64,000 nt of DNA from Candidatus Falkowiibacteriota bacterium (GTDB lineage: Bacteria; Patescibacteriota; Patescibacteriia; Patescibacteriales; UBA12465). Of the stretch, positions 9,528 through 19,203 are shown piece by piece. Location: assembly GCA_026396875.1 (NCBI GenBank), contig JAPLVY010000007.1, forward strand, positions 17,490-81,489, read 5' to 3'. The notes beneath the pieces were generated by a model. It was not told the DNA's origin. It was given only the letters and a program-made list of their open reading frames with translations, and did no database searches. The position numbers were made by a program, and so were the translations under genes. Position 1 is the first letter of the stretch; each line of letters starts with the position of its first letter.

Positions 9528-10361
9528 CTAAGCAGCTACCGTAGACCAGCTAGACAATTCTGATATTCTTTCGTCAATAGCCTTCAGGCCTGCTAAGTAC
9601 TGTCTTTTAACTGGGCCATCAACTTCAATTGAGCCCCTGGAACAATTATACCAATCGGTGAGATATGGTTGATGATTATCAGCATCAATCATGATTGTGG
9701 TGCCGGTAGTATCAAGCCCAACATACCCCCTCTTAGCTGCCTCAATATAAACATTCTTGATTTTCTCCCAGATAGTTGCAAGCTCTAACGAGTCGGAAAT
9801 TTCATGACTCATCATTGCTTCCTGCAGGTCAGAGCCGACAATAAATTCTTCCAATAATGAACCCTTTTCCCCTTGGTATACGGCGCCATAAGTTTCAGGA
9901 ACGCCAGTTAATTCTTGCAAATCATCAAGAACTGCCGCCTCATCATAAAGATGATCGACAATGATCGCATCGTTATCAGATTCTTTTTGCAAATTTTTAT
10001 AAGTTTTTCCACTATCTGTACTTACCACCATTGAATCCTCTCTTTTGCCATCTTCCTCATCCCCTGAAATTGGGTTAAGGCTCTCATACCGGTTTCTGAC
10101 AAAAGTTCTCTCGGACACATACTTGTCCTCTCCAGTTCTCAAATCATGCACCTTCATGCGAAATAAGGGGCCGAAAACGCCGCGACTCAGTGCTTCCCTT
10201 TCTCCAATCAATTCTAAGCCGCTTTTAATTAACTGGGCTTTCACTAACTCTATATCAGGAGCATTTTCTGCAAAATTTTTCTTTTCTCCCTCCTTAGAGT
10301 TAATTACTTTAAGCTCCTCAGGAGAATCAATAAGCTCGTTTTCTTGTTTTTCGATAGTCAT
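9528..10361 (-). CDS. Hypothetical protein, possibly a divergent protein-kinase-like fold
   Basis: GSLLEEFIVGSDLQEAM (hinge-like), GLDTTGTTIMID and YLTDWYN (degenerate catalytic and DFG-like). Confidence 0.4.
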   Translation of the reverse strand: MTIEKQENELIDSPEELKVINSKEGEKKNFAENAPDIELVKAQLIKSGLELIGEREALSRGVFGPLFRMKVHDLRTGEDKYVSERTFVRNRYESLNPISGDEEDGKREDSMVVSTDSGKTYKNLQKESDNDAIIVDHLYDEAAVLDDLQELTGVPETYGAVYQGEKGSLLEEFIVGSDLQEAMMSHEISDSLELATIWEKIKNVYIEAAKRGYVGLDTTGTTIMIDADNHQPYLTDWYNCSRGSIEVDGPVKRQYLAGLKAIDERISELSSWSTVAA

Positions 10362-10484
10362 ATCTTTATCTATTTTAAAACTCTTATCTAATATTATAAT
10401 ACATCCAAAACAAAGATGCCAATGAAATATTTTGGGTATTTATTCTAATATTTTAGCAAACTCGCCATAGTGGCAATAAACATA

Positions 10485-10513
10485 TTGACTAAATCAAACA
10501 ATCATGATATTTT
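10485..10513 (+). promoter_or_regulatory. Sigma70-type promoter
   Basis: TTGACT - 17 nt - TATTTT. Confidence 0.5.
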
Positions 10514-10595
10514 AAGAAACGAGCGGAAATCCACCTCGTAGTGAAAACTGCTCGATTCAGACCTTTAACAATATTCATTAATATCATAATCAAAA

Positions 10596-11234
10596 ATGAA
10601 AAAAGCAATTATTATTTTTATTTCTTTGCTCGTTTGTGCTGGAGCAGCTGAACTTGCCCTTAAATCCTCCAATAAAAAAATTCAAGGAGAAATCATTAGT
10701 GGAAAAACACTGGAAGACCTGTATTCCCTGCACCAAAAAAAAGACAGCATATATGTTATTGGCGAAGTCCGCCTGCGGGAGTTAAAAAAAGAAATATTGC
10801 AAAAATATTTCCCCGATGAAGATTCTCTGCAATTCAAAGTACTCAAAGAAACCACTCAAATTGGTGGCCGTATCGCTGGCTCAGTTTTTCGAGAAGGAGT
10901 TGAAAAACTCTTTGTGATTTCACCAGAAAAAGGAATTGGGTACCTGATGGATAACGACAAGGAGCAGATTATTAAACTTCACGTCGGATTCATTTCTAAT
11001 AAAATTTACGAGAAAATTGGTGAGACCGCCGAAGAAAACTTCAAAAATTTTGGACAAGCTCAGATTTGGCTCAGCACAGATGCCAAGAAAATTTTCATCT
11101 TTTCTGGCGAAAAAGGAGAAACCAAAGAAATAAACCCCGGAAGCGGAGAAGTTAGTAATTTGGGACCATTCTACAAACCAAACGGCAAAATATTGCTAGA
11201 AAGAGCAAAAAAACAATTTGTTCCATTATTATGA
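10596..11234 (+). CDS. Hypothetical exported protein
   Basis: N-terminal signal peptide/anchor, no recognised domain. Confidence 0.65.
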   Translation: MKKAIIIFISLLVCAGAAELALKSSNKKIQGEIISGKTLEDLYSLHQKKDSIYVIGEVRLRELKKEILQKYFPDEDSLQFKVLKETTQIGGRIAGSVFREGVEKLFVISPEKGIGYLMDNDKEQIIKLHVGFISNKIYEKIGETAEENFKNFGQAQIWLSTDAKKIFIFSGEKGETKEINPGSGEVSNLGPFYKPNGKILLERAKKQFVPLL

Positions 11235-11242
11235 ACTACCAG

Positions 11243-11274
11243 AAACCGCCCATCTAATTAAATGGGCGGTTTTT
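11243..11274 (+). terminator. Rho-independent terminator
   Basis: AAACCGCCCAT...ATGGGCGGTTTTT. Confidence 0.8.
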
Positions 11275-11333
11275 AATTACACCGACTTAAACAGGCTAAA
11301 AAATTAGATATTTCCAATTGTTCAGAAGTAATG

Positions 11334-11362
11334 TTGACTAGATTTCCTGAAATTGCTAATAT
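11334..11362 (+). promoter_or_regulatory. Sigma70-type promoter for RRM protein gene
   Basis: TTGACT - 17 nt - TAATAT. Confidence 0.65.
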
Positions 11363-11432
11363 TCCCCTTGTAAGGCCAGAAAGGTCGTTCTTACGCTAAA
11401 AACTAACCGCTCACGCGAAAATACAAAATAAG

Positions 11433-11687
11433 ATGAAGAAATTATTCGTTGGTGGACTTGCCTTCAAAACTACTGAAGACGGTCTGCGCAGTTTGTTCGC
11501 TCAGGCTGGTGAAATCGAGTCGGCAGTGGTCATTATGGACCGCATGACCAATCGCTCCAAGGGCTTCGGCTTTGTGGAAATGGTTACCGAGGAAGATGCT
11601 CAAAAAGCAATCTCGATGTTCAACGGCATGGAATTTGAGGGTCGCCGCATCGTTGTCAACGAGGCTCGCCCACTTGAAAGACGCTAA
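11433..11687 (+). CDS. RRM-domain RNA-binding protein
   Basis: RNP2 LFVGGL and RNP1 KGFGFVEM. Confidence 0.95.
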   Translation: MKKLFVGGLAFKTTEDGLRSLFAQAGEIESAVVIMDRMTNRSKGFGFVEMVTEEDAQKAISMFNGMEFEGRRIVVNEARPLERR

Positions 11688-11719
11688 GTGACACAGCTCA
11701 ATTTATAGAAAAAATAAAA

Positions 11720-11746
11720 AACACTCCGGTTTCGGGGTGTTTTTTA
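11720..11746 (+). terminator. Rho-independent terminator
   Basis: AACACTCCG-GTTT-CGGGGTGTTTTTT. Confidence 0.75.
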
Positions 11747-11765
11747 TTATCTTAACCAAACAAAA

Positions 11766-12209
11766 TTACTTCTTCTCGACCACAATTTTCTTCGCCTTTT
11801 TTACTTCTTCCCTTACCTCTTTCTTCAGTTTTTCATCAATATGTTTTTCGTAGTCCTTAATCGCTTTCTGTAAGCCTTCGACGGCCATGATTGAGCAATG
11901 AATCTTTTGTTGAGGCAAACCACCCAGATCTTCAACGATTTCCTTCCATTTAAAGTTTTTTGCGTCTTCAACCTTCATTCCTTTGATTTTTTCGGTCATG
12001 ATCGATGCAGTCGCAATATTGGAAGCACAACCAAAAGACAAAAACTTCACATCTTTGATTTTTCCTTTATCTACTTTGAGGTAGAAATTTAACTGATCAC
12101 CACAAACCATGTTGCCAATTTCTGCAAAACCGTCCGGTCTATCCATTTTGCCAATATTCTTCGGATGAAGAAAATGATCAATTGTTTTCTTAGTATATTT
12201 TAGAGCCAT
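11766..12209 (-). CDS. iscU: Fe-S cluster scaffold protein, IscU/NifU N-terminal type
   Basis: NPKNIGKM-like HPKNIGKMDRPDG, GNMVCGDQ, SFGCASNIATASI, KIHCSIMAVEGL. Confidence 0.9.
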   Translation of the reverse strand: MALKYTKKTIDHFLHPKNIGKMDRPDGFAEIGNMVCGDQLNFYLKVDKGKIKDVKFLSFGCASNIATASIMTEKIKGMKVEDAKNFKWKEIVEDLGGLPQQKIHCSIMAVEGLQKAIKDYEKHIDEKLKKEVREEVKKAKKIVVEKK

Positions 12210-12284
12210 ATATTTAATTATTCATTTAGTTTTTAGCTACAAAAAAACACGAGCTCAAAAATTAAATGAATAATACTAATTTAA

Positions 12285-13442
12285 TTATAATTTGGACACT
12301 GGGGAAAATTCTCTGAGTCTGCCCACGGTTTCTGTTACCATTTTAATCGTATAATCTATCTCTTTTTCGGTCGTCTCTTTTCCAAGAGAAAAGCGGATAT
12401 TGCTATTTAGGAAGTGTTTGCTAAGACCAATGGCCGCTAAAACACTGGAAGCCTTGAGATTGGTCGCCGAACAGGCCGAGCCAGTAGAAACAAAAATTCC
12501 CTTGTAAGATAAGTCGATCAGAATTGCTTCCCCTTCGACATAACCAAACATCACGTTCAAATTTGCTGGTACTCTTTCCTTGATGCTGCCATTAACCTGA
12601 ATATCCGGCAAGTTCTTTTTTAATCCATCCCACAGACGATCACGCAATTTTTTAACGCGCTTCACATATTCTGAGCGTTCTTTGTACGCTATCTCTAGGG
12701 CGCTAGTCATGCCAACGATCCCTGGCAAGTTATAAGTGCCCGCTCTCTTTCCTTCTTCTTGCCCGCCACCGATAATTAGAGGTTCAGCATAAACCGCCGG
12801 ATTCAGATAGGCCAGTCCAACTCCCTTGGGGCCACCAAATTTATGAGCCGAAAGACTTAGGGCGTCAACGCCTAATTCTTTGATATCAATCTTCAGATAC
12901 GGCACTGCCTGCACTGCGTCCGTGTGGAAATAAGTTCCATATTTTTTTGCTAATTTCACGAGCTCGGAAATATTCTGAATCGTACCAATCTCGTTATTAA
13001 CCATCATCACGGAAACAAGAACTGTTTTTTTATCAATTAGCTTTTCTAGTTCAGAAATTTCAACTAGCCCTTCATAATTAACTGGAACAATAGAAACTCG
13101 AAATCCTTCTTTCTCTAATTGGCGTGCCGATTCACGAACGCAAGGATGTTCAATCGCTGAAATAATTACATGATCTCCTTTCTTGCGATTAGCACGAGCA
13201 ATTCCCTTGATCAAATAATTATTTGCCTCCGTAGCACTGCTAGTAAAAATTATACCGCGTGAATCGGCACCAAGAATCTTGGCAACTTTCTCGCGACAAT
13301 CGGTTAAGACATTGAAGTTCTCTTGGCCCATGGTGTGAATAGAAGAAGCATTACCGTAATTAACTGAAAAATATGGCAACATCACTTTTAAAACACGAGG
13401 ATCGACTTTGGTGGTAGCGGCATTATCAAGATAAACTTTCAT
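12285..13442 (-). CDS. iscS: Cysteine desulfurase (NifS/IscS)
   Basis: YLDNAATTKVDPRV, HTDAVQAV, SLSAHKFGGPKGVG, STGSACSA. Confidence 0.95.
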   Translation of the reverse strand: MKVYLDNAATTKVDPRVLKVMLPYFSVNYGNASSIHTMGQENFNVLTDCREKVAKILGADSRGIIFTSSATEANNYLIKGIARANRKKGDHVIISAIEHPCVRESARQLEKEGFRVSIVPVNYEGLVEISELEKLIDKKTVLVSVMMVNNEIGTIQNISELVKLAKKYGTYFHTDAVQAVPYLKIDIKELGVDALSLSAHKFGGPKGVGLAYLNPAVYAEPLIIGGGQEEGKRAGTYNLPGIVGMTSALEIAYKERSEYVKRVKKLRDRLWDGLKKNLPDIQVNGSIKERVPANLNVMFGYVEGEAILIDLSYKGIFVSTGSACSATNLKASSVLAAIGLSKHFLNSNIRFSLGKETTEKEIDYTIKMVTETVGRLREFSPVSKL

Positions 13443-13445
13443 AAT

Positions 13446-14246
13446 TTATTTCAAGACAATACTATTAATCACGATCGGTGTTATTGGGCGATTGGCATCA
13501 CCGGTTGCTGCCTTGGAAATAGCATCAACCACATCCATACCTTCGGTTACCTCACCAAACACCGCATGCTTGCCATCTAAATAGGTGTTGTCAGCAACGT
13601 TAACAAAGAATTGAGAACCACCAGTATTAACTCCTGCATTAGCCATAGAAATTGTACCACGGACATTGGAAAGGCCAGGACCAAATTCATCTTTAATTGC
13701 ATAGCCAGGACCACCAGTACCCCAGCTACTCTGTAGGGAGTCGTCTTTGGTCAATTGGTCTCCGCCCTGAATCATAAAATCAGGAATTACACGATGGAAT
13801 TTTACGCCATTATAGTAACCGATATTGGCCAGGTTCATAAAATTCATTACTGTCTGGGGTGCCTTGTCGCTATAAAACTTCAGGGTAAAATTACCCATAT
13901 TAGTGCTGAAAATGGCCTGACTATATTTAGCGGCCAGATTTTCAAATTTACTTGGATCAACTGTCATCATATCAATTTTTTTAACTTCTCCGGCTGGCTG
14001 AGTGACTTGACTGTCAGCTCCAGGAATACCGGCAAGTTCTTGTTTAATTTTATCTTTATCAACACTATTATCTCCTCCTGTTTGACTATTAGCACTAGCG
14101 GCAGCACTAGAACTAGCTGACGCGGCAGCGTCTTCGTTTAGGATGTCTGCGGCACTAGACTTTTTTGGAGTGGAAGTGTCGGCACCACAAGCAGAAAGCG
14201 TTAAAGCGCTAATTACCAAAAGAGAAAATAAAAAATACTTTTTCAT
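13446..14246 (-). CDS. Peptidyl-prolyl cis-trans isomerase (cyclophilin), lipoprotein
   Basis: Lipobox LTLSACG; FHRVIPDFMIQGGDQ, GSQFFVN, LDGKHAVFGEV. Confidence 0.95.
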   Translation of the reverse strand: MKKYFLFSLLVISALTLSACGADTSTPKKSSAADILNEDAAASASSSAAASANSQTGGDNSVDKDKIKQELAGIPGADSQVTQPAGEVKKIDMMTVDPSKFENLAAKYSQAIFSTNMGNFTLKFYSDKAPQTVMNFMNLANIGYYNGVKFHRVIPDFMIQGGDQLTKDDSLQSSWGTGGPGYAIKDEFGPGLSNVRGTISMANAGVNTGGSQFFVNVADNTYLDGKHAVFGEVTEGMDVVDAISKAATGDANRPITPIVINSIVLK

Positions 14247-14268
14247 ATTATTTTACATTTAGCTTTCC

Positions 14269-15774
14269 TTAGACGTGAAAGCTTTTTTTTAAATCATTAT
14301 CATCTTCCTCGCGACGGCTATCGATTTTCTCTCTGGCTTGCTCTCGAAGCTCAGCCAAGTTAAAACTTTCTAGTTGTCGCGCTTTTTCTAATAAATAATC
14401 TTTTTTGTTTAGTTCAGGATCTTCAATTACCTCCGAAAGCAAGACGTCAAGAATTGCTCCAATTTTGGGACCAGGTTCAAGTTTTAGTTCGCTCATGAGA
14501 CTATAGCCGTTAACGGCTAGCATTTTCACAGAAATTGGATCATTTTGAACCTTTTCCAGCATGTACTCCAAATGCCTTAATTTATAAGGCATGCCCTTCG
14601 GGGTGCCAGAACCGAGGCGATCGGCAATGCGCAAGTCAATTAAATCTTTTAGATTTTCTCGACCAACTTTTACAATCAGGCGTCTGACCGAAGCTGCGGT
14701 CACCTCTCCTACATTATAGTAGAACATGTGATTTTTCACTAGGTTAACCACTCGCAAAGAATCATCGGTGGAAAATTTCAAACGTTTCATGATTCTTTCA
14801 ACCTGTCTGGCGCCAACGTATTCATGGTTATAGAAAGTGGCCGCACCATCGATAAACTTTCTGGTTTTTGGTTTACCAATATCATGAAAAAGCCCGGCTA
14901 GACGTACCTGCCAGTCAGCACTAGGACAATGCTTCAAGGTATTAACATTATGATCAAACACTTGATAGATATGATGATGATTCTGATCCATCGCCACCCC
15001 CTCTTCTAACTCCGGAATAATATACTGAAGTAACTTACAATCATGCATCAAACGTATTCCTGCCGCTGGACGACCTGACTTGATAATTTTGACCAGCTCA
15101 TCACGAACTCTCTCTTTGGAAACAAATTTCACGGCCCCAGCTAACTTTAAAATTGCCCGCTGCGTCTTGGCTTCGATTTCAAATCCCAATTGAGAAGAAA
15201 AACGAATTGCTCTCATCATACGCAAAGCGTCCTCCTTAAAACGTTCAGTCGGCTCACCAACTGCACGAATTATTTTGTCCTTCAAGTCACGACGGCCACG
15301 GAATAAGTCTACCAGTTCGTAAGACTTGTCATCGATTTCAAGTAATTCGCGATGGGCTTTCAATTCCTGGCCCTTAACGGCCAATCTTAAAGCCAGAGCG
15401 TTAATCGTAAAATCACGGCGCTCCAAATCTTTGTCAATTTCCGTCTCAAAAAGCACTTCGTCTGGATGGCGTCTGTCGGAATATCCTTGTTCACTGCGAT
15501 AAGTAGTAATTTCAATGACGTCTATTAATTCGCCCTTACCGGAATTATCGGGGAGCTTGCGCAGAGGTAGCAAAACAGTGCCAAATTGATTCTCGTATTT
15601 TCCCTCAGGAAAAACCGCCAGAATCTCTTCTGGCGTGGCATTAGTCGTTAAATCCCAATCTTGAGGTTCTCGACCAAGCAAAAAATCACGGACACAGCCG
15701 CCGACAATATAGGCTTCAAAGCCTTTTTTCTCTAATTTTTGCAACAATTCTAGAATGTAAACCGGAATAACCAT
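14269..15774 (-). CDS. CCA tRNA nucleotidyltransferase / poly(A) polymerase with HD domain
   Basis: AYIVGGCVRDFLLGREPQDWDLTT, RRDFTINALA, LAGLFHDIGK. Confidence 0.95.
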   Translation of the reverse strand: MVIPVYILELLQKLEKKGFEAYIVGGCVRDFLLGREPQDWDLTTNATPEEILAVFPEGKYENQFGTVLLPLRKLPDNSGKGELIDVIEITTYRSEQGYSDRRHPDEVLFETEIDKDLERRDFTINALALRLAVKGQELKAHRELLEIDDKSYELVDLFRGRRDLKDKIIRAVGEPTERFKEDALRMMRAIRFSSQLGFEIEAKTQRAILKLAGAVKFVSKERVRDELVKIIKSGRPAAGIRLMHDCKLLQYIIPELEEGVAMDQNHHHIYQVFDHNVNTLKHCPSADWQVRLAGLFHDIGKPKTRKFIDGAATFYNHEYVGARQVERIMKRLKFSTDDSLRVVNLVKNHMFYYNVGEVTAASVRRLIVKVGRENLKDLIDLRIADRLGSGTPKGMPYKLRHLEYMLEKVQNDPISVKMLAVNGYSLMSELKLEPGPKIGAILDVLLSEVIEDPELNKKDYLLEKARQLESFNLAELREQAREKIDSRREEDDNDLKKSFHV

Positions 15775-15952
15775 AAATTTTCACTAAAATGCCTATCAAT
15801 TATATATCATAATTTCTTATTTGACAAATAAATTACTTTGTATTGGTTTTGTTTAAATAACAGAAAATAGTGGCTCAAAATATCAAACTAATAACACCAA
15901 CATCCCTTTACGTGCTATAATGTTATTAGAAAATAATTAATTTCTAAAACTT

Positions 15953-16693
15953 ATGAAAAAATCTCAAGTATTTTTAGCAGTGCTGCTGATTCTAGCAGTC
16001 ACCGCCATCGTTATCTGCGCTCTAAGATTTAACGGCCAACAAAAAAACGAAGATCGTTTCTCCGTTTCTGGCTCGGGAATAATTTATGCGAAGGCGGACA
16101 TTGCCAATATTCAGTTGGGCTTCAAAACTGAAACCAAAAAAACTGCCGCTGAAGCCACTATCGAAAGCAGCGCCAAGATGGGCGACATCATTAAGGCCAT
16201 TAAAGCTTTAGGTGTTGATGAAAAAGACATTCAGACCAATAGCTACAATCTCAATCCGGTCTACAACTACACCAACATCAAGGGGCAGGAACTGGCCGGC
16301 TATGAAGTCTACCAGAACCTTAGCATCAAGGTGCGCGACCTAACCAAAATTGGTGAAATCATTGCGAAGGGTACTGAAAAAGGCGCCAATCAAATTGGCG
16401 GAATCAGCTTCACCATTGACGATGAATTTGCCTTGAAAAATCAGGCTCGCGAGTTAGCAATCGGAAAAGCCAAGGAAAAAGCGGCCTTGATTGCCAAGCA
16501 ATCTGGGATGAAACTCGGCGAAGTAAAGAGTGTTTCGGAAAATTCCAATGAAGGAGGCATTATCCCAATGTACGCTAACGCCAAAATGGATTTGGCTATC
16601 GGCTCCGGCGCCACACCAATTGCTAGTCCAGAAATTGCTACCGGACAAAATGAAATTAAAGTTGACGTCACTCTCACCTACGAAGTAAAATAA
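15953..16693 (+). CDS. SIMPL (DUF541) domain protein
   Basis: FSVSGSGIIYAKADIANIQLGF, DIQTNSYNLNPVYNY, GYEVYQNLSIKVRDL. Confidence 0.88.
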   Translation: MKKSQVFLAVLLILAVTAIVICALRFNGQQKNEDRFSVSGSGIIYAKADIANIQLGFKTETKKTAAEATIESSAKMGDIIKAIKALGVDEKDIQTNSYNLNPVYNYTNIKGQELAGYEVYQNLSIKVRDLTKIGEIIAKGTEKGANQIGGISFTIDDEFALKNQARELAIGKAKEKAALIAKQSGMKLGEVKSVSENSNEGGIIPMYANAKMDLAIGSGATPIASPEIATGQNEIKVDVTLTYEVK

Positions 16694-16715
16694 TTAAAAC
16701 AACTCCAAAAAAAGG

Positions 16716-16750
16716 AAAAAGGCTACATCTTTTGAATGTAGCCTTTTTTT
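16716..16750 (+). terminator. Rho-independent terminator
   Basis: AAAAAGGCTACAT...ATGTAGCCTTTTTTT. Confidence 0.8.
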
Positions 16751-16767
16751 GTAAAATACCTTTGTCC

Positions 16768-17208
16768 CTATTTTTTTTCGGGAGTAAGTAATATTTTTTT
16801 ATCGTAGAACATCTGATAGTAGAAGTGATACGAATTGTTTTCATGCCTGTTTAAGAAAAGCAGCAGAGGTGAATTGGTGTAAATTGGCGTTGATAATTTT
16901 AAGTTTTCGTCCAATCTTTTCTTGATTGATTCAATAACCAACTTTGAAATAGAACTGGTATTATAACCGTTGAAATCGTGTCTGAGGTGAAGGCCAAGGT
17001 TACCCAGTTCAATTCCTCCTTGGTTACTGATAATACTCACTAATGAGTTTGTGTAGTTAATCAATGCAACGATTAAATCTTGCTTCTTCTGCTTTTGTTG
17101 ACTAATTTTGTACAATGCGAATATCAAGCTCGCAATCAATCCGCCGATGATTAACACTGTTAGCACGGCATTTTCTCCGATAAAACGTTTAAATTCTTCC
17201 ATTTTCAA
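16768..17208 (-). CDS. Hypothetical protein with N-terminal TM helix
   Basis: 146-aa ORF, TM at residues ~13-33. Confidence 0.55.
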   Translation of the reverse strand: MKMEEFKRFIGENAVLTVLIIGGLIASLIFALYKISQQKQKKQDLIVALINYTNSLVSIISNQGGIELGNLGLHLRHDFNGYNTSSISKLVIESIKKRLDENLKLSTPIYTNSPLLLFLNRHENNSYHFYYQMFYDKKILLTPEKK

Positions 17209-17292
17209 GTTTTGTTTTTTTGTTAATAATATAATTTATAAAAGTGATAATTGTTTACTTGTTTTTTCACGCATCATCAGAATAAAAAGCTG

Positions 17293-17379
17293 ATGAGTAA
17301 AAAAACAAGTAAAACTTCACTAAAATCTTGGCTGGAAGGATTAATTGTCAAAGAACTGGCTTCAAACTTACAAGAGTAA
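17293..17379 (+). CDS. Possible 28-aa small protein
   Basis: ATG..TAA MSKKTSKTSLKSWLEGLIVKELASNLQE; start codon lies in a strong inverted repeat (17254-17313). Confidence 0.25.
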   Translation: MSKKTSKTSLKSWLEGLIVKELASNLQE

Positions 17380-17495
17380 TTATAACATATTTTATAAATA
17401 TTGTCAATAAAAAGGTTTTAAATCAAACATGTTGTGCTAATAATAAACAAAAAAACCACCAAATAAAGGTGGCTTTTTGAAGGCAAGAATAGGGA

Positions 17496-19193
17496 TTAAA
17501 CCCTTTTTTTGAACTTCGTATGCAATAATTCGTGAGCGCGCTTATTTGTCTTGGCCCATTCCATGTACTCCAAAACTGGACGATTGTCGTGTGCAGAACG
17601 CATTGGTAGTTTGTCATCTAACTGATAAAGTGCGGCTGTTCTTGACGCTCTTTCTTTGGCAGTGGTTGGTATTGGCTGTCCTCCACCACCAAGGCATCCA
17701 CCCGGACAAGACATAACTTCGATATAGTCGTACTTACTCAAATTTTTAATCACCGGTTCAATGTTACCGATACCGTTTACAACCGCGACCCTCAAAGTGC
17801 GCCCAAAAATATTTACCTTCGCTTCCTTAAGACCGGAGGCGCCACGAACCGTTTTGAAGGCAATTTTTTTGGAGCGCTGGCCGTCAAGTAAAAACTTGGC
17901 TGATCGCAAGGCGGCCTCCATGACGCCACCAGAAGCACCATAGATAGCACCAGCGCCAGAACCATTATTCAGACAGAGGTCGTGAGCAACCGGCTTAAGC
18001 GCCGCGAAATCAATACCTGCTTTTTTAATCATAAAAGCAAATTCGCGAGTGGTGATTACTCTGTCTACTGGCATCACGCCACTCTTTAGTCGGAATTCCG
18101 GGCGAACGATTTCAAATTTTTTGGCCGTACAAGGCATGACCGAAACAATTTCTATTCTCTTGGGATTAATCTTTTGCTCTTTGGCCCACCAAGATTTTAT
18201 CAAACTACCCAAATGCATGTGCGGTGAACGAGCGCTAGTCAAGTGAGGAATAATTTCTGGGTGATAGTGTTCAACATAACGTACCCAGGCCGGACAACAA
18301 GAAGTAGTCATTGGTAAAACCGCTTTTTTGTCCTTTAATTTCTCCACCAATTCTTCCGCCTCTGTCATGGTCGTGATATCGGCGCCCAAATCAACATCAA
18401 AGACATAATCAAAGCCTAACATTTTTAAAGCGCTAGCAATTCTTCCTGGCATCTTGTCATCAAAAGGCAAGCCGAATTCTTCACCGATTGCCGCACGAAT
18501 GGAAGGGGCAAACTGAGCGATCATGATCTTCTTTTTATTCTTTAGGGCTTTATTCAATTCAGTAACAGAAAAGTTTTCCTGAATGGCGGAAACTGGGCAG
18601 CGCAAAGCGCATTGACCGCAAGAAATACAAGCAGAATCTTTTTTTGTCGCTTTGATAATTTTATTAATTCCCTGTCCCTCGGAACGAAAGAAATTAATTT
18701 TCTGCAGATCAGCACAGGCGTCCACACAGTTATTACAGTCAATACATTGCTGATGGTTAAATTCCAGAGCCCCGCCGCCAAAAATTTCAATCTTACGGCG
18801 CATCTTTCTCTCCGGAAAGGTATTGGCCACTATTTTGTATTCTCTGGCCAGACGCAAAAGGTCGCAATCAAATAAACGAGGGCAATCTGCACAATACTCG
18901 GCGTGAGTTGCAAAAAGTAATTTCAAGTTTTCTTGACGACTTTTGGTGGCCTTAGGACTATCAGTAAAAATCTCCATTCCGGAAACCGCTGACGCCTGGC
19001 AAGAGGCGACCAGTTTTTCCCTGCCCCTAACTTCAACAGCACAAACCCGGCAATTCGCCTTAACCTTTAAATCGGGGTGGTGGCAAAGAGATGGAATTAG
19101 CACTCCAGCATTTTCTGCTGCCATCAAAATAGTTTCACCAGACTCACAGGTGACCTTTTTACCGTTTAATTTGAAGTTTACTTTTTTGGTCAT
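17496..19193 (-). CDS. [FeFe]-hydrogenase catalytic subunit (HydA, CpI-like modular architecture)
   Basis: 2Fe-2S N-domain; HAEYCADCPRLFDC; CIDCNNCVDAC and CISCGQCALRCP; H-cluster motifs TSCCPAW, MPCTAKKFE, EVMSCPGGCLGGGGQP. Confidence 0.96.
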   Translation of the reverse strand: MTKKVNFKLNGKKVTCESGETILMAAENAGVLIPSLCHHPDLKVKANCRVCAVEVRGREKLVASCQASAVSGMEIFTDSPKATKSRQENLKLLFATHAEYCADCPRLFDCDLLRLAREYKIVANTFPERKMRRKIEIFGGGALEFNHQQCIDCNNCVDACADLQKINFFRSEGQGINKIIKATKKDSACISCGQCALRCPVSAIQENFSVTELNKALKNKKKIMIAQFAPSIRAAIGEEFGLPFDDKMPGRIASALKMLGFDYVFDVDLGADITTMTEAEELVEKLKDKKAVLPMTTSCCPAWVRYVEHYHPEIIPHLTSARSPHMHLGSLIKSWWAKEQKINPKRIEIVSVMPCTAKKFEIVRPEFRLKSGVMPVDRVITTREFAFMIKKAGIDFAALKPVAHDLCLNNGSGAGAIYGASGGVMEAALRSAKFLLDGQRSKKIAFKTVRGASGLKEAKVNIFGRTLRVAVVNGIGNIEPVIKNLSKYDYIEVMSCPGGCLGGGGQPIPTTAKERASRTAALYQLDDKLPMRSAHDNRPVLEYMEWAKTNKRAHELLHTKFKKRV

Positions 19194-19203
19194 GAGAAAT
19201 TAA

